Origin: Candidatus Ruthia magnifica str. Cm (Calyptogena magnifica)
Lineage (GTDB): Bacteria; Pseudomonadota; Gammaproteobacteria; PS1; Pseudothioglobaceae
Direction of reading: 5' to 3'
NCBI RefSeq assembly: GCF_000015105.1
Contig: NC_008610.1
Coordinates: 744,001-808,000 of the forward strand
DNA: 64,000 nt
Shown here: positions 9,897 to 19,539 of the stretch, piece after piece
Numbering within the stretch: the stretch's first letter is position 1
Layout of the letters: each line of letters starts with the position of its first letter
Translations under genes and position numbers: made by a program
Notes under the pieces: generated by a model
Database searches by the model: none
What the model was told of the DNA's origin: nothing
What the model saw: only the letters and a program-made list of their open reading frames with translations

Positions 9897-11279
9897 TTAC
9901 TTGTGAATACCTAGCTTATCTCTCCAACCAGGATATAGAGAATCAGCATCGTTCGGGAATGATTCAAATGCACGAGCAAATTCGTTATGGTCTTTAGCAA
10001 ACTCGATTGGATCAGCTTTAGCCATCCAACAATCGTATGCTTGACGTAATGACTTAGCACCCGCCGCAGGAGAGTCAATATGACCGTAAGAACCACCACC
10101 AGAAGTATTGATTACATTGCCATGACCTAGATTTTCAAAGAAACCTGGAAGACGTAATGCATTCATACCACCGGAAATAATTGGTGTTGTTGGTTTCATA
10201 CCAAACCACTCTTGATGATAAACCGGACCATCAGCACTATCACGTTCAATCATATATGCAATATTTCTATCATCAGCACCGCCTTCCATCTTACCATAAC
10301 CCATTGTACCCACATGGATACCAGACGCGCCCATTAGGCGAGAAAGTTTACCTAAAACAAAAGCAGTATACCCACGCACAGAGCTTGGGGAGGTGATAGC
10401 TCCATGACCTGCTCTATGATAATGCAAGTATTGATTAGGGTAATTACGACGTGCAGTGGTAATCATACCACAACCACCAACATAACCATCAACTAAAAAA
10501 GCCACATGATGCGCATTTTCAGCAAAAGTTTCTAAGATGTAGTCAGCACGAGCACACATCTCATGATGATCATCGGCGGTAATGTTAGCAGAGAAAATTT
10601 TAGCTTCACTGGTTTCATCTTGCGCACGCCTCATAGCGTCAGCAACCAAAGGTGTTACATCTTTCATACGAGCATAAACTTGATTACCTTGAGGTTCGTC
10701 ATTCTTAATAAAATCACCGCCCAACCAAAATTGGTATGCTGCTTCAGAAAAAGGTTTTGGACGAAGACCTAACTTAGGCTTAATAATTGTTCCTGCAATA
10801 TAACCACCATCAGTTCTAGAGCGGCCTAAAATACTCCATAAATCAGTAATATCCAGAGAAGGGCCGTCAAAAATTTCTAAGAATTTTCTTGAAATCCAAA
10901 AATCTTGGATTTGAGCACACTGCACATCTCCCATACCTTGATTATTGCCAATAATCAGAGTGAGTAATGATACAACCATAGCACGACCGTCAATTAAGTT
11001 ACGGTCAAACAAGTTATTAGGATATGCAATTTTCATGGTGCCTTTAGCTTCATCAATTTCATACACCATCGCATCTAAATCTTTAGTGAAATCATCAGTA
11101 GTTGACACTTCCACATTAGTGCCTGTTGAACTTTCGGCAGCAAAATGAGCTGCTGTTTCTAAATAACCACCAAAACCAGGCATTGGTGTCATAGTGTAAG
11201 CAACAAGAAAATGATTACCTTCTTTAATTAATGTTTCTTCGTCTAATAACAAATCAGCATATCTATTAGATTGATCCAT
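9897..11279 (-). CDS. cbbM: Ribulose bisphosphate carboxylase, form II
   Basis: This is the CO2-fixing enzyme of the Calvin cycle, a form II large-subunit-only RuBisCO. The catalytic segments are all present: GTIIKPKLG with the lysine at about residue 167, [10 protein letters not shown] with the carbamylated lysine at about 192, the HYHRAGHGA histidine region, and loop 6 in [10 protein letters not shown]. An in-frame ATG exists at 11306, but the start at 11279 ([10 protein letters not shown]) matches the family and is preceded by an AGGAGTC ribosome site; this gives 460 residues, the usual form II length. No small subunit is nearby. The divergent regulator cbbR is a relic, so expression is probably constitutive. 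Confidence 0.98.
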   Translation of the reverse strand: MDQSNRYADLLLDEETLIKEGNHFLVAYTMTPMPGFGGYLETAAHFAAESSTGTNVEVSTTDDFTKDLDAMVYEIDEAKGTMKIAYPNNLFDRNLIDGRAMVVSLLTLIIGNNQGMGDVQCAQIQDFWISRKFLEIFDGPSLDITDLWSILGRSRTDGGYIAGTIIKPKLGLRPKPFSEAAYQFWLGGDFIKNDEPQGNQVYARMKDVTPLVADAMRRAQDETSEAKIFSANITADDHHEMCARADYILETFAENAHHVAFLVDGYVGGCGMITTARRNYPNQYLHYHRAGHGAITSPSSVRGYTAFVLGKLSRLMGASGIHVGTMGYGKMEGGADDRNIAYMIERDSADGPVYHQEWFGMKPTTPIISGGMNALRLPGFFENLGHGNVINTSGGGSYGHIDSPAAGAKSLRQAYDCWMAKADPIEFAKDHNEFARAFESFPNDADSLYPGWRDKLGIHK

Positions 11280-11554
11280 TGTGGACTCCTGTCTATTAAA
11301 AAACACCCATGATACAAGAACATTTAAATAATGTAAAATAATATTTACTATGATGTTTATAACAAATAAATCCTATCAAAATGATTAATATATATTGAAA
11401 CAACTGCATAGCTTTGAGTCGGTATCTATTCAGTTTTACCAAAGCTAGCAAAGAGCTTAATATTACGTAACCTACTGTATATACAAATCCAACAACTACA
11501 AAAAAATTGATTCTTATTTGCTCAATATTAAAGGCAAAAGTATTCACCCTACTT

Positions 11555-11975
11555 TTATTGGAAAAACTATATCAAACTTGCTTGAAAGTGATTAACAAAC
11601 TAGAACAAATCAAATCTGATATTGAGCAAACATTAGACCCTCATTCTGGACATCTGTAAATTGTAGTTGTCACCACAACTAACTTATTCATTAGCCATAT
11701 CTTGGAAAAATTTAAACCGCAATATCCAAAAATAACTTTTCATTTAGAGTGGCTAATCATAAATTGCTACTTGAAAAACTAAGTAACAATAAAACCGATA
11801 AAACACTTATGTGTAAAGCTTTAATTACCTATGAATAAGGCTCAGGTATACGTATTACAGGCATACAATTTAATTCAAATATTGAAATTAATTCTAACGA
11901 AGCAATCATTAAAGTAGTTAAAATAAGGTTACATATCGGTTTTTTCTCTAAACATACAATTAAGTTAGAATTATA
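11555..11975 (+). pseudogene. cbbR: Relic of LysR-type regulator cbbR
   Basis: Plus-strand frames give KVINKLEQIKSDIEQ, VVTTTNLFISHILEKFKPQ, then by frameshift VANHKLLLEKLSNNKTD, then GSGIRITG and INSNEAIIKVVK with FFSKHTIKLEL. These follow in order the linker and effector domain of CbbR-type LysR regulators (the SNEAIKQAV...GLGISVLSRH region). The helix-turn-helix part is not recognisable. Position and orientation, divergent from cbbM, are the classic place for cbbR. Several stops and frameshifts show that it is dead. Confidence 0.8.
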
Positions 11976-12189
11976 ATAAACTCTTACTCATTGTCAAACG
12001 CTTTAAAGTATTCATTATTGCAAGTAGTCAAAACAATAATTTTTTAAATAAAAATACAATCTTTACTAAAATAGAGAGACATAATATTTTTTCCATCAAC
12101 GGCTATTTTACGAAATAATGCCAGCCGTTATCAATGTCAATTAACCACTAAAAAATACAATGATTTTATTATGACAAATTAGTATTCGG

Positions 12190-12945
12190 TCTTCAAAATG
12201 GTATTGCAAACCTTTTTGCCAGTGTAATTTTCTCAATATCTTACCAAATTTTCTTCATGTCATTAGCACTATCACCATGGTTTACTCTGGTGACATCTTG
12301 TTCAATAATCTGGTCTTCATCTAACACACCAGTCACATAATGACAAATGCGTAACACGAGAATATGGATTTGCACCTGTAAATAATGGCAAGAAGCTATA
12401 ATCAATATTAATAATTTTATTTTTATATTGATTGCGTAGGTTTTAAGGAATAATTTGCATATAATGTGCCAAAAAACAATTACATCCAAATTAAATGTAT
12501 TGACTGTCTTGCTCATTTCAACAATATCATTATTTTTAGTTGCTTGATGAATATCCACTCTAAACGGTACACCATACCAAGTGGTCAATTTGAAAAGCTT
12601 ACCATAGTTATTAACAGAATACCAAAAACTTCACCTCCTAACTTGAACTCATAAACACGATGCAATAAATCTGCTACATAGTGAGAAGAATTAGAGCCCA
12701 TAATTAATATTCTTTTAAACTACGCTGCATCACTTAATCGTCAGACTATATTGTATTGATTGACAACTAGGATGAAGGCATTTTTAAATTCACTCAATGA
12801 ATAAGAGAAAGATCTTGATTCAATTTTAATACACACAAAAAATGTTGATTTTATTCATCAATATGACCGTAAGCTTCTTAAATTACCCTAATGCTTAAAA
12901 ATAAATTGACTGACTACAGCTCTACTAAAGCATGTTCATCTGAAC
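12190..12945 (-). pseudogene. purU: Relic of formyltetrahydrofolate deformylase purU
   Basis: Minus-strand pieces follow PurU from N- to C-terminus: AVVSQFIF and GNLRSL (ACT domain), SLSEFKNAF, RLSDAA, RILIMGSNSSHYVADLLHR, GGEVFGI, LTTWYGVPFRVD, and DEDQIIEQDVTRVNH with IEKITLA. Stops and frameshifts interrupt every block. The longest open stretch, 12241-12588, is only part of this relic. PurU balances one-carbon units and glycine, and the gene has plainly been lost. Confidence 0.87.
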
Positions 12946-12978
12946 ATGAAATTAAAAGTTTAAAAACACTCATGATCA

Positions 12979-14208
12979 TTAAGTTCTATATTCTGCATTA
13001 ATTTTTATATAGTCATAAGAAAGATCAGTTGTCCATACACTTTCTTTTGAAGCACCTTTACCAATTTCAATGGTGATAACAATTTCAGATTTTACCATTT
13101 GCGCTTCACCTTGCGTTTCAGTGTAGTGAGTATTCAACTCCCCTGTTTTAATCAAACACACGTCGCCTAAATAAATACTCACTTCTTCAACTTTCAAATG
13201 TGCAATATTGGCACGTCCTACTGCTGCTAAAATTCTCCCCCAATTTGCATCAGAAGCAAATAAAGCAGTTTTAACCAAAGGTGAATGTGCAACCGTATAG
13301 GCTACTTCAAGACAATCTTTGGTACTTGCTCCACCCTTAACACACACTTCAACAAATTTAGTTGCACCTTCACCATCTTTAATAATTTTATGTGCTAACG
13401 TTTTGGTGACAGTATTTAATGATTGTTGAAACTCATCCATACAATTATTAATTTTAACACTAGATGCGCCAGTCGCACTTAACGTACAAGCATCATTAGT
13501 AGAGGTGTCGCCATCTATAGTAATACGATTAAAAGATTGATTAACGGCCTGAGTTAAGCAATCTTGCAACTCAGATTGAGTGGCTTTAATATCAGTAAAA
13601 ATAAAACTAAGCATGGTTGCCATATTAGGGCGAATCATGCCTGAGCCTTTAGCAATACCAGTAATGGTAATTAAATCATCACCTATTTTAAATTGTTCAG
13701 AATGCACTTTATCGACCAAATCAGTCGTCATAATGGCTTGTGCCACTTGGGATAAGTTATTTATTACCAAACTAGAAACCAATATAGGTATATTATCCTC
13801 AAAACAAACCATAGGCAACACTTGCCCAATCACACCTGTTGAAAATGGCAATACTTCTTCGGTCTTAATACCCAACTCTTTTGCCACCAATTCACAAACC
13901 TTATAAGCATTTTTAAGTCCTACGCTAGCACTATCTAAGCCTGTACCTGCATTGGCGTTACCACTATTAATGACTAACGCTTTAATAGTATGATTAAGAT
14001 GATTTTTTGCCACCAATACAGGCGCAGCGCAAAATACGTTTTGCGTAAAAACAGCTGCAGTTTGTGTGCCTTTTTTCAAGCTAACAATAGATAAATCTAG
14101 CTTTTCAGTGTCCTTAGTGCTTGAGTTTGTCGATAAATTTTGTGCACATTTAATGCCAGAATTGATTGCTGCACAAGTAACGCCGTTAATGTTTAATAAA
14201 TCATCCAT
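12979..14208 (-). CDS. argJ: Glutamate N-acetyltransferase / acetylornithine acetyltransferase ArgJ
   Basis: ArgJ recycles the acetyl group between acetylornithine and glutamate in arginine synthesis. At 409 residues it has the family length. The self-cleavage site with the nucleophilic threonine is visible in RPNMATMLSFIFTD, preceded by the GIAKGSGMI stretch; VINSGNANAGTG and DGDTSTNDAC are further signatures. It lies 77 bases after fbpB on the same strand. Its presence suggests arginine is still made in the cyclic way. The frame is intact. Confidence 0.96.
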   Translation of the reverse strand: MDDLLNINGVTCAAINSGIKCAQNLSTNSSTKDTEKLDLSIVSLKKGTQTAAVFTQNVFCAAPVLVAKNHLNHTIKALVINSGNANAGTGLDSASVGLKNAYKVCELVAKELGIKTEEVLPFSTGVIGQVLPMVCFEDNIPILVSSLVINNLSQVAQAIMTTDLVDKVHSEQFKIGDDLITITGIAKGSGMIRPNMATMLSFIFTDIKATQSELQDCLTQAVNQSFNRITIDGDTSTNDACTLSATGASSVKINNCMDEFQQSLNTVTKTLAHKIIKDGEGATKFVEVCVKGGASTKDCLEVAYTVAHSPLVKTALFASDANWGRILAAVGRANIAHLKVEEVSIYLGDVCLIKTGELNTHYTETQGEAQMVKSEIVITIEIGKGASKESVWTTDLSYDYIKINAEYRT

Positions 14209-14285
14209 GTCGTATAAAAGTTTTAGCCAATTAAGACTTGTTTTTTGAATACTGTTATGAATGTATAGATAAATAACATCATGAA

Positions 14286-15902
14286 TTATTGTTTATAACT
14301 TTGTTTTGAATATTTTTTATCTAATAATTGAAATATCAACATTAGTACTACACCAAATAGAACCATTATAAGTGCTGGTACAGCAGCTCGTTCAAACAAA
14401 CCTTCAGTACTTAATTCATAGACTTGAACTGCCAATGTATCCCAGCCAAATGGACGCAATAAATAAGTGGCTGGTAATTCTTTCATCACATCAACGGCAA
14501 CCAACAAACCACCTGCAAAAATTCCTGGTGTTATCATGGGTAGGTATATTTGCCAAATAAGCCGGAAGCGTGACGCACCAAGTAGACGTGCACTTTGGAT
14601 AAATATGGGCTTGATTTGTTCGGTACTAGCTTTAATTGAACTATAACCAATTGCCATAAAACGAGATACATAAGCAAATAACAACAAAACAATAGAGCCA
14701 AAAATAATATGATTAATACTTTGACCGCCAAAATATACACTGATTGCTGACATTTGATTAATACCATATAATAATCCAACAGCCATAATTGAGCCTGGTA
14801 GTGCATAGCCTAACATTGACATGCTAATCAAACCTTTAAGCCAAGGACTATTTCTTTTACAATGACTGGGTAATGCCAATATAATAGCAACACTAATCGT
14901 TATTAAAGCGGCTGATATAGTTAGAACCGAAGTTGAAATAATCAAATCAACATACTTAATACTCCATTCCTCACTCACAGATGTCCAGCCCCAAATGATT
15001 AATTGCAATATAGGCATAGCAAAAGAAAATACAAACACACTAAACACAAACAAACTAATCAACCAACCAACAACACCTAAAGCATGATAAGGTCTTTTAT
15101 TAGACACGTCATTTGAATAATATTTTGCTTGACCACGTGCTTTTTTTTCAAAATAAATTAAGAAAAATGCTACTAACACTAATAATGATGCTAATTGTGC
15201 TGCCACTTCAATGGAACGAAAATCACCCCAAGCCGAATAAATTGCCGTAGTAAAAGTATCAAAATTAAACAAACTAACTACGCCAAAATCAGCCAGTGTT
15301 TCCATTAACGTTACTAGTAATCCAGCAGCAACAGCTGGACGCGCCATGGGTAGAGATATGTTAAAAAACACACGTAAAGGACTAGCACCTAACAATTGAC
15401 TAGCTTCGATTATATTAATTTTTTGACGTTTAAATGCTGCACGTGCCATTATGTACACATAAGGGTAAAATACCATTGTAAAAGTAAAAATAATCGCCCA
15501 CGATCCAGTGCGAATATCAAATCCTGGCAAGCCCAATACTTCACGAATCCACACTTGCGCATAACCAGAATAATCAAACACACCTAAATATACAAAAGCC
15601 AATACGTATGCAGGAATGGTAAAAGGCAAAAACAACGCCCACTCTAGCCATAATCTACCTGGAAATTCTACCATCACCACAAAATATGCCAAAAGTGTAC
15701 CCAAAAGTGTAACGCCTAATCCTACACCAATAAGCAAAACCATAGTAGCAGTGATTAAACTTGGCAATAAAACAGTGGAAAAATGTGCCCACAATTCACG
15801 CTCTGGAAACAACCACGACAAAGCCACGACAAAAATTGGCATAGCCACTAATAGTGCTAATATACTAATCCAAATTTTTGATTTAAAGCAGTTTTTTCCC
15901 AA
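14286..15902 (-). CDS. fbpB: Ferric iron ABC transporter permease FbpB
   Basis: This 538-residue protein is a fused double permease of the FbpB/SfuB/HitB kind that moves ferric iron across the inner membrane. About twelve hydrophobic segments form two halves, each with a binding-protein-dependent permease loop: EASQLLGASPLRVFF in the first and QSARLLGASRFRLIW in the second, both of the EAA type. It follows fbpA on the same strand, with a short hairpin between them. The gene order fbpC-fbpA-fbpB differs from the more common A-B-C. Confidence 0.92.
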   Translation of the reverse strand: MGKNCFKSKIWISILALLVAMPIFVVALSWLFPERELWAHFSTVLLPSLITATMVLLIGVGLGVTLLGTLLAYFVVMVEFPGRLWLEWALFLPFTIPAYVLAFVYLGVFDYSGYAQVWIREVLGLPGFDIRTGSWAIIFTFTMVFYPYVYIMARAAFKRQKINIIEASQLLGASPLRVFFNISLPMARPAVAAGLLVTLMETLADFGVVSLFNFDTFTTAIYSAWGDFRSIEVAAQLASLLVLVAFFLIYFEKKARGQAKYYSNDVSNKRPYHALGVVGWLISLFVFSVFVFSFAMPILQLIIWGWTSVSEEWSIKYVDLIISTSVLTISAALITISVAIILALPSHCKRNSPWLKGLISMSMLGYALPGSIMAVGLLYGINQMSAISVYFGGQSINHIIFGSIVLLLFAYVSRFMAIGYSSIKASTEQIKPIFIQSARLLGASRFRLIWQIYLPMITPGIFAGGLLVAVDVMKELPATYLLRPFGWDTLAVQVYELSTEGLFERAAVPALIMVLFGVVLMLIFQLLDKKYSKQSYKQ

Positions 15903-15931
15903 AATACTTCTTTTAATTTTTATTAATACTA

Positions 15932-15971
15932 TTTTAAAAAAGAAAAACCTAAGATTTTCCCAAACCTTAGG
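15932..15971 (-). terminator. Weak hairpin between fbpA and fbpB
   Basis: Read on the minus strand, CCTAAG and CTTAGG (15966-15971 and 15948-15953) pair around a 12-base loop and are followed by TTTTTC and a T-rich run. It lies between fbpA and fbpB and could lower expression of the permease relative to the binding protein. The stem is only six pairs. Confidence 0.5.
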
Positions 15972-15991
15972 CTTGTAACATAAAAAAGAGT

Positions 15992-17011
15992 CTACTTGTA
16001 ACCTTTTATTTGCATTAACTTCACTGCATCGGCTTGCAATATACCCGTTTGTACTAAATTCATTTTATCTTGTTTGAACCAGCCCCAACTTGATACCACT
16101 TCATCTGAAGCAACATTTTGATTGGCTGGGTATTCTTTATTAAGTGATGAGTAAATGGCTTGCGCTTTAGCACTTGACAACCATTCTAATAATTTAATAG
16201 CACCCTTGACATTGGTAGCATATTTTATCACGCCAGCACCTGATACATTAACATGTACACCTGTGGTATCCTGATTTGCCCAAAATAGCTTCAATGGTAC
16301 ATTAGAATTTTTAGCAATTAGACGACCAAAATAATAAGTATTTACCAAACCAACATCACATTGACCTGAAACAATTGCATTCATAACATGAGAATCTTTA
16401 GCGTTGGGCGTAGCTGCCAAATTATTCACCCAACCACTAATAATATCGCCCACTTTATTTTTTCCTTGATGATAAATCATCGATGCCACCAATGATTTGG
16501 TGTAAATTTTTTTACTGCTTCTTAAGCACAATCTACCTGACCATTTAGTATCTGCCAAATTCTCATAAGTGGATAAATCAGTTGGATTAACACGTTCAGT
16601 GCTATAAACAATGGTTCTTGCACGTACTGACAAACCTGTCCACAGACCTTTAGGATCTCTCAAATGGCTTGGAATATTGCTTTTTAATGTTTGTGTTTGC
16701 ACTGCTTGAAATAAATCTTGCGTGGCTGCATACCAAAGATTGCCAGCATCTACAGTCATAAACATATCGGCTTTGGTATTTTTACCTTCCAATTTCAAAC
16801 GTTCAATCAACGCACTACCTTTACCCGTTAAATACGTCACTTTAATACCTGTATCTTTTGTAAAAGACTCAAATAATGGTTTAATTAAGTGCTCTTTTCT
16901 AGAGCTGTATACAGTAATTAAATCTTCACTTTTTGTTTGTGCTAAACTAGCATTAGTTATTGTCAGTGCCAACATTATCAATGTTAATGACACACATATT
17001 TTTATATTCAT
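15992..17011 (-). CDS. fbpA: Ferric iron-binding periplasmic protein FbpA
   Basis: FbpA carries ferric iron in the periplasm to the FbpBC transporter. The 339-residue protein begins with a signal peptide (MNIKICVSLTLIMLALTITN, cleavage likely after the alanine of SLA). It continues with LITVYSSRKEHLI, typical of the iron-binding class of extracellular solute-binding proteins, and carries the paired tyrosines of the iron site in VNTYYFGRL. It is encoded between fbpC and fbpB. The substrate assignment rests on family and on the Fur box ahead of fbpC. Confidence 0.92.
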   Translation of the reverse strand: MNIKICVSLTLIMLALTITNASLAQTKSEDLITVYSSRKEHLIKPLFESFTKDTGIKVTYLTGKGSALIERLKLEGKNTKADMFMTVDAGNLWYAATQDLFQAVQTQTLKSNIPSHLRDPKGLWTGLSVRARTIVYSTERVNPTDLSTYENLADTKWSGRLCLRSSKKIYTKSLVASMIYHQGKNKVGDIISGWVNNLAATPNAKDSHVMNAIVSGQCDVGLVNTYYFGRLIAKNSNVPLKLFWANQDTTGVHVNVSGAGVIKYATNVKGAIKLLEWLSSAKAQAIYSSLNKEYPANQNVASDEVVSSWGWFKQDKMNLVQTGILQADAVKLMQIKGYK

Positions 17012-17071
17012 TCTTATTTTTATCCTTATGAAAAATTAATCAAGTTACACAATAACAAACAATATCTATTA

Positions 17072-17728
17072 TTAATTAACAGTCAACTGCCTATTCTCAA
17101 TCACCCCTACTTTATCAGCAAAAATAGTCGCCTCATGTTTATCATGTGTTACTAAAATTGAAGTGATATTAGTTTTTTTTAAAATACCTCTGACTTGTAA
17201 CACTATTTGTTCTTGAAGGTTCTTATCTAAACTAGAAAACGGCTCATCCAATAATAATAATTTTGGCGAGGGTGCTAATGCACGAGCCAAGGCAATACGT
17301 TGCTGCTCACCACCTGAAAGTTGGTGTGGATATTTTTTTTCGATGCCCTCTCCCTCTAAGCCAATCATCAAAAGCAATTCTTTAATCCTTGCTTTTTGTC
17401 CGTTGTTTGATAAATGACGAATACCAAAAGCAATGTTTTTTTTAACATTCATATGCGGAAATAATGCATAATCTTGAAACACCATGCCTATTTCTCTTAA
17501 TTCTGTTGCTATATTATGTACGCCATTGCTGGATAATTGCTTGCCATCCAAAACTACTTGCCCACTTTGCACCTCATCAAGACCAGCAATAAATCTAAGT
17601 GCTGAACTTTTTCCACTACCACTATCACCTGTTAATGCGAAAATATCACCTGTAACAAGGCTTAAATTAAATTCATTTAACACTTGAGTGGCTTGATAAG
17701 TAATTGATAAATCGTTAACTGATAGCAT
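17072..17728 (-). CDS. fbpC: Ferric iron ABC transporter ATPase FbpC (short form)
   Basis: This is the ATP-binding subunit of the ferric transporter. Walker A (GDSGSGKSS), the Q-loop (MVFQDYALFPH), the signature LSGGEQQRIALARAL, Walker B (LLLLDEPFSSLD) and the switch histidine (VTHDKHEA) are all present. At 218 residues it ends right after the ATPase core and lacks the C-terminal regulatory domain of ordinary FbpC proteins (about 350 residues). As the catalytic part is complete, I read it as a shortened but active gene. It heads the operon behind a Fur box. Confidence 0.9.
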   Translation of the reverse strand: MLSVNDLSITYQATQVLNEFNLSLVTGDIFALTGDSGSGKSSALRFIAGLDEVQSGQVVLDGKQLSSNGVHNIATELREIGMVFQDYALFPHMNVKKNIAFGIRHLSNNGQKARIKELLLMIGLEGEGIEKKYPHQLSGGEQQRIALARALAPSPKLLLLDEPFSSLDKNLQEQIVLQVRGILKKTNITSILVTHDKHEATIFADKVGVIENRQLTVN

Positions 17729-17740
17729 TTAACAATAAAA

Positions 17741-17764
17741 ATGATAATGATTCGCGTCATTATA
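17741..17764 (-). promoter_or_regulatory. Fur box upstream of fbpC
   Basis: The inverted repeat ATAATGA, six bases, TCATTAT (17744-17750 and 17757-17763) sits about 16 bases before the fbpC ATG. It closely resembles the classical Fur operator built on GATAATGATAATCATTATC. An intact fur gene is present at 39.5-39.9 kb, so iron repression of fbpC-fbpA-fbpB is a reasonable inference. Confidence 0.8.
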
Positions 17765-17790
17765 TAAGATAACTAAAAAAAATGCTATGA

Positions 17791-19488
17791 TTAACTAACC
17801 TTGCAAAAAGACTTTAACGGTATTCTTTTATTGTTATCAATATCAGTTATGACAGTGTCAAAATCCTCTGGCTCTACTACCAAAAACTGCCCCATCATGC
17901 CTGCATCCTCATGTTCTAATATATGGCAATGGTACATATAAGGGTATTGAGTATCGGCGTAATGGTCAAATTTAGCAATCACTCGCACTGCTTCTTCTGG
18001 CATAAGTAATACAGTGTCTTTCCAACCACGCTCATTTTCATTAGGTGGTGTTGGGTCCGAGCCATCGCCTTGTTCTCTGTCAATAATTTGAAACTGAACG
18101 TCATGAATATGAAAAGGGTGCGCAGTGTGTGCACCATTGGTAATTCGCCAAATTTCAATATCGCCTTTTTTAACCACTTCATTAATCACATTCATGTCCA
18201 TTTGCATGTTATTAATTAAATGCAGCATATGCTCGCCTTCAAGTGCAATATCATTGATAGTTTTAAACATCGAAGTAAACACTCGTCTATTGATTTTAAA
18301 ACCACTCATAACTGTTAATCCAAAATGTCTAGTTTTAACGGCATCTGATACTTTTAATCGGGTTATTTTAGTGAGCTTACTAGGAATTTTTTTAACGACA
18401 TTGATACTAGTTGATTGATTAACATGAATGCTCATGATATCAAAATTGACTTTGTCTAACGTATCTACTGAATGCGATAAACTACCTGTGCCACTCACTT
18501 TAAACGGCCCGCCAAATTGGTGTCCATTAAGCTTTTGTTTGTCATAATATTCAGCACTAAAACTTTTTAATTGTAATGTTTTTCCCTTACTTTTGCCCAA
18601 ATCAAGCAAAATTTCTACACGCTCTGCAGGGCCTAATAACACTCGAGTAAGTGTCACTGGTTTTTCTAAAAAACCACCATCACTGGCAATTTGATAAAAC
18701 TGAATATCGTCTTCAAAACCTAAATTATAAATTCTTGCATTAGAGCCATTGAGTATTCTTAGTCTAATCACTTGAGCAGGTACATTTAAAATAGGCACGG
18801 GTCTGCCATTCACCAAAATTGTATGACCCTTCATGCCGCCTGATTTATCAAAATCACCTTTGTTTAAATAAAACAATTGGGCATTTTCATCAAACCGCCT
18901 ATCTTGAATCACCATTGGTAAATCGTCAATACCATAGGTTTTAGGAATATCTAATAATTTGGATGTTTCATCATCAATTAAGAAAAAACCTGCCATACCT
19001 TTATACACTTGCTCACCCGTATAACCTTCAAGATGTGGGTGATACCATTGGGTTGAGGCTAATTGATTAATGCGCCAGTTAGGTTTCCATGTTTTGTTAG
19101 GTGGAATAATTTGATACGGACCACCATCTTCTTTAGCTGGTAAATGCAATCCATGGAAATGCGTGGTGGTGTTAACTGACAAATGATTGGTTATTTCAAA
19201 ACCCACATCATCTGTATTATTCACTCGAATGGTTGGGCCTAGAAGGCTATTACCATAGCCTAATACATGCGTTAATTTGTCTTTAAAAATTTCTGTTGTG
19301 TTGTAATTAATTGAAAATTTAAAGATTTTTTTACCATTAATAATTTTAGGCTTAATGAGCGGCGGTACAACAAAAATCCTATCTGCATAATCAGGTAGGA
19401 TTAATTTGACGGATTTTTTATCACCACAGTCTATCGCCAAAGCGCTGCTAGCTAATATGGATGTTTTAATAAAATCTCTACGTTTCAT
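17791..19488 (-). CDS. Multicopper oxidase, Tat-exported
   Basis: The 565-residue protein has three cupredoxin domains and all four copper-ligand motifs: HFHGLH, WYHPHLEG, HPFHIHDVQF and YHCHILEHEDAGMM, the last with an axial methionine for the type 1 copper. The N-terminus MKRRDFIKTSI carries a twin-arginine signal, so it is exported folded. Relatives oxidise Cu(I), Fe(II) or Mn(II) or act in division (FtsP); the sequence alone does not decide. Its place between a Fur-controlled iron transporter and the imelysin genes hints at a role in iron or copper handling. A purine-rich AAGAAGATA precedes the ATG. Confidence 0.88.
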   Translation of the reverse strand: MKRRDFIKTSILASSALAIDCGDKKSVKLILPDYADRIFVVPPLIKPKIINGKKIFKFSINYNTTEIFKDKLTHVLGYGNSLLGPTIRVNNTDDVGFEITNHLSVNTTTHFHGLHLPAKEDGGPYQIIPPNKTWKPNWRINQLASTQWYHPHLEGYTGEQVYKGMAGFFLIDDETSKLLDIPKTYGIDDLPMVIQDRRFDENAQLFYLNKGDFDKSGGMKGHTILVNGRPVPILNVPAQVIRLRILNGSNARIYNLGFEDDIQFYQIASDGGFLEKPVTLTRVLLGPAERVEILLDLGKSKGKTLQLKSFSAEYYDKQKLNGHQFGGPFKVSGTGSLSHSVDTLDKVNFDIMSIHVNQSTSINVVKKIPSKLTKITRLKVSDAVKTRHFGLTVMSGFKINRRVFTSMFKTINDIALEGEHMLHLINNMQMDMNVINEVVKKGDIEIWRITNGAHTAHPFHIHDVQFQIIDREQGDGSDPTPPNENERGWKDTVLLMPEEAVRVIAKFDHYADTQYPYMYHCHILEHEDAGMMGQFLVVEPEDFDTVITDIDNNKRIPLKSFCKVS

Positions 19489-19539
19489 TGTTATCTTCTT
19501 TTTAGTCTTAAAACCTTACAGATTTTGAAAGTTTTTCAT

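Noticed and set aside
10181-10396. Open frames on the plus strand within cbbM, such as 71 codons here
   Set aside because: They are antisense shadows of a highly conserved gene, with no start signals or family features.
11296-11547. 83-codon minus-strand frame just upstream of cbbM
   Set aside because: Low-complexity hydrophobic translation from very AT-rich DNA, no recognisable domain, and it runs over the cbbM leader and ribosome site.
12241-12588. 115-codon minus-strand frame that looks like a gene
   Set aside because: It is an open patch of the purU relic; the neighbouring PurU blocks lie in other frames with stops.
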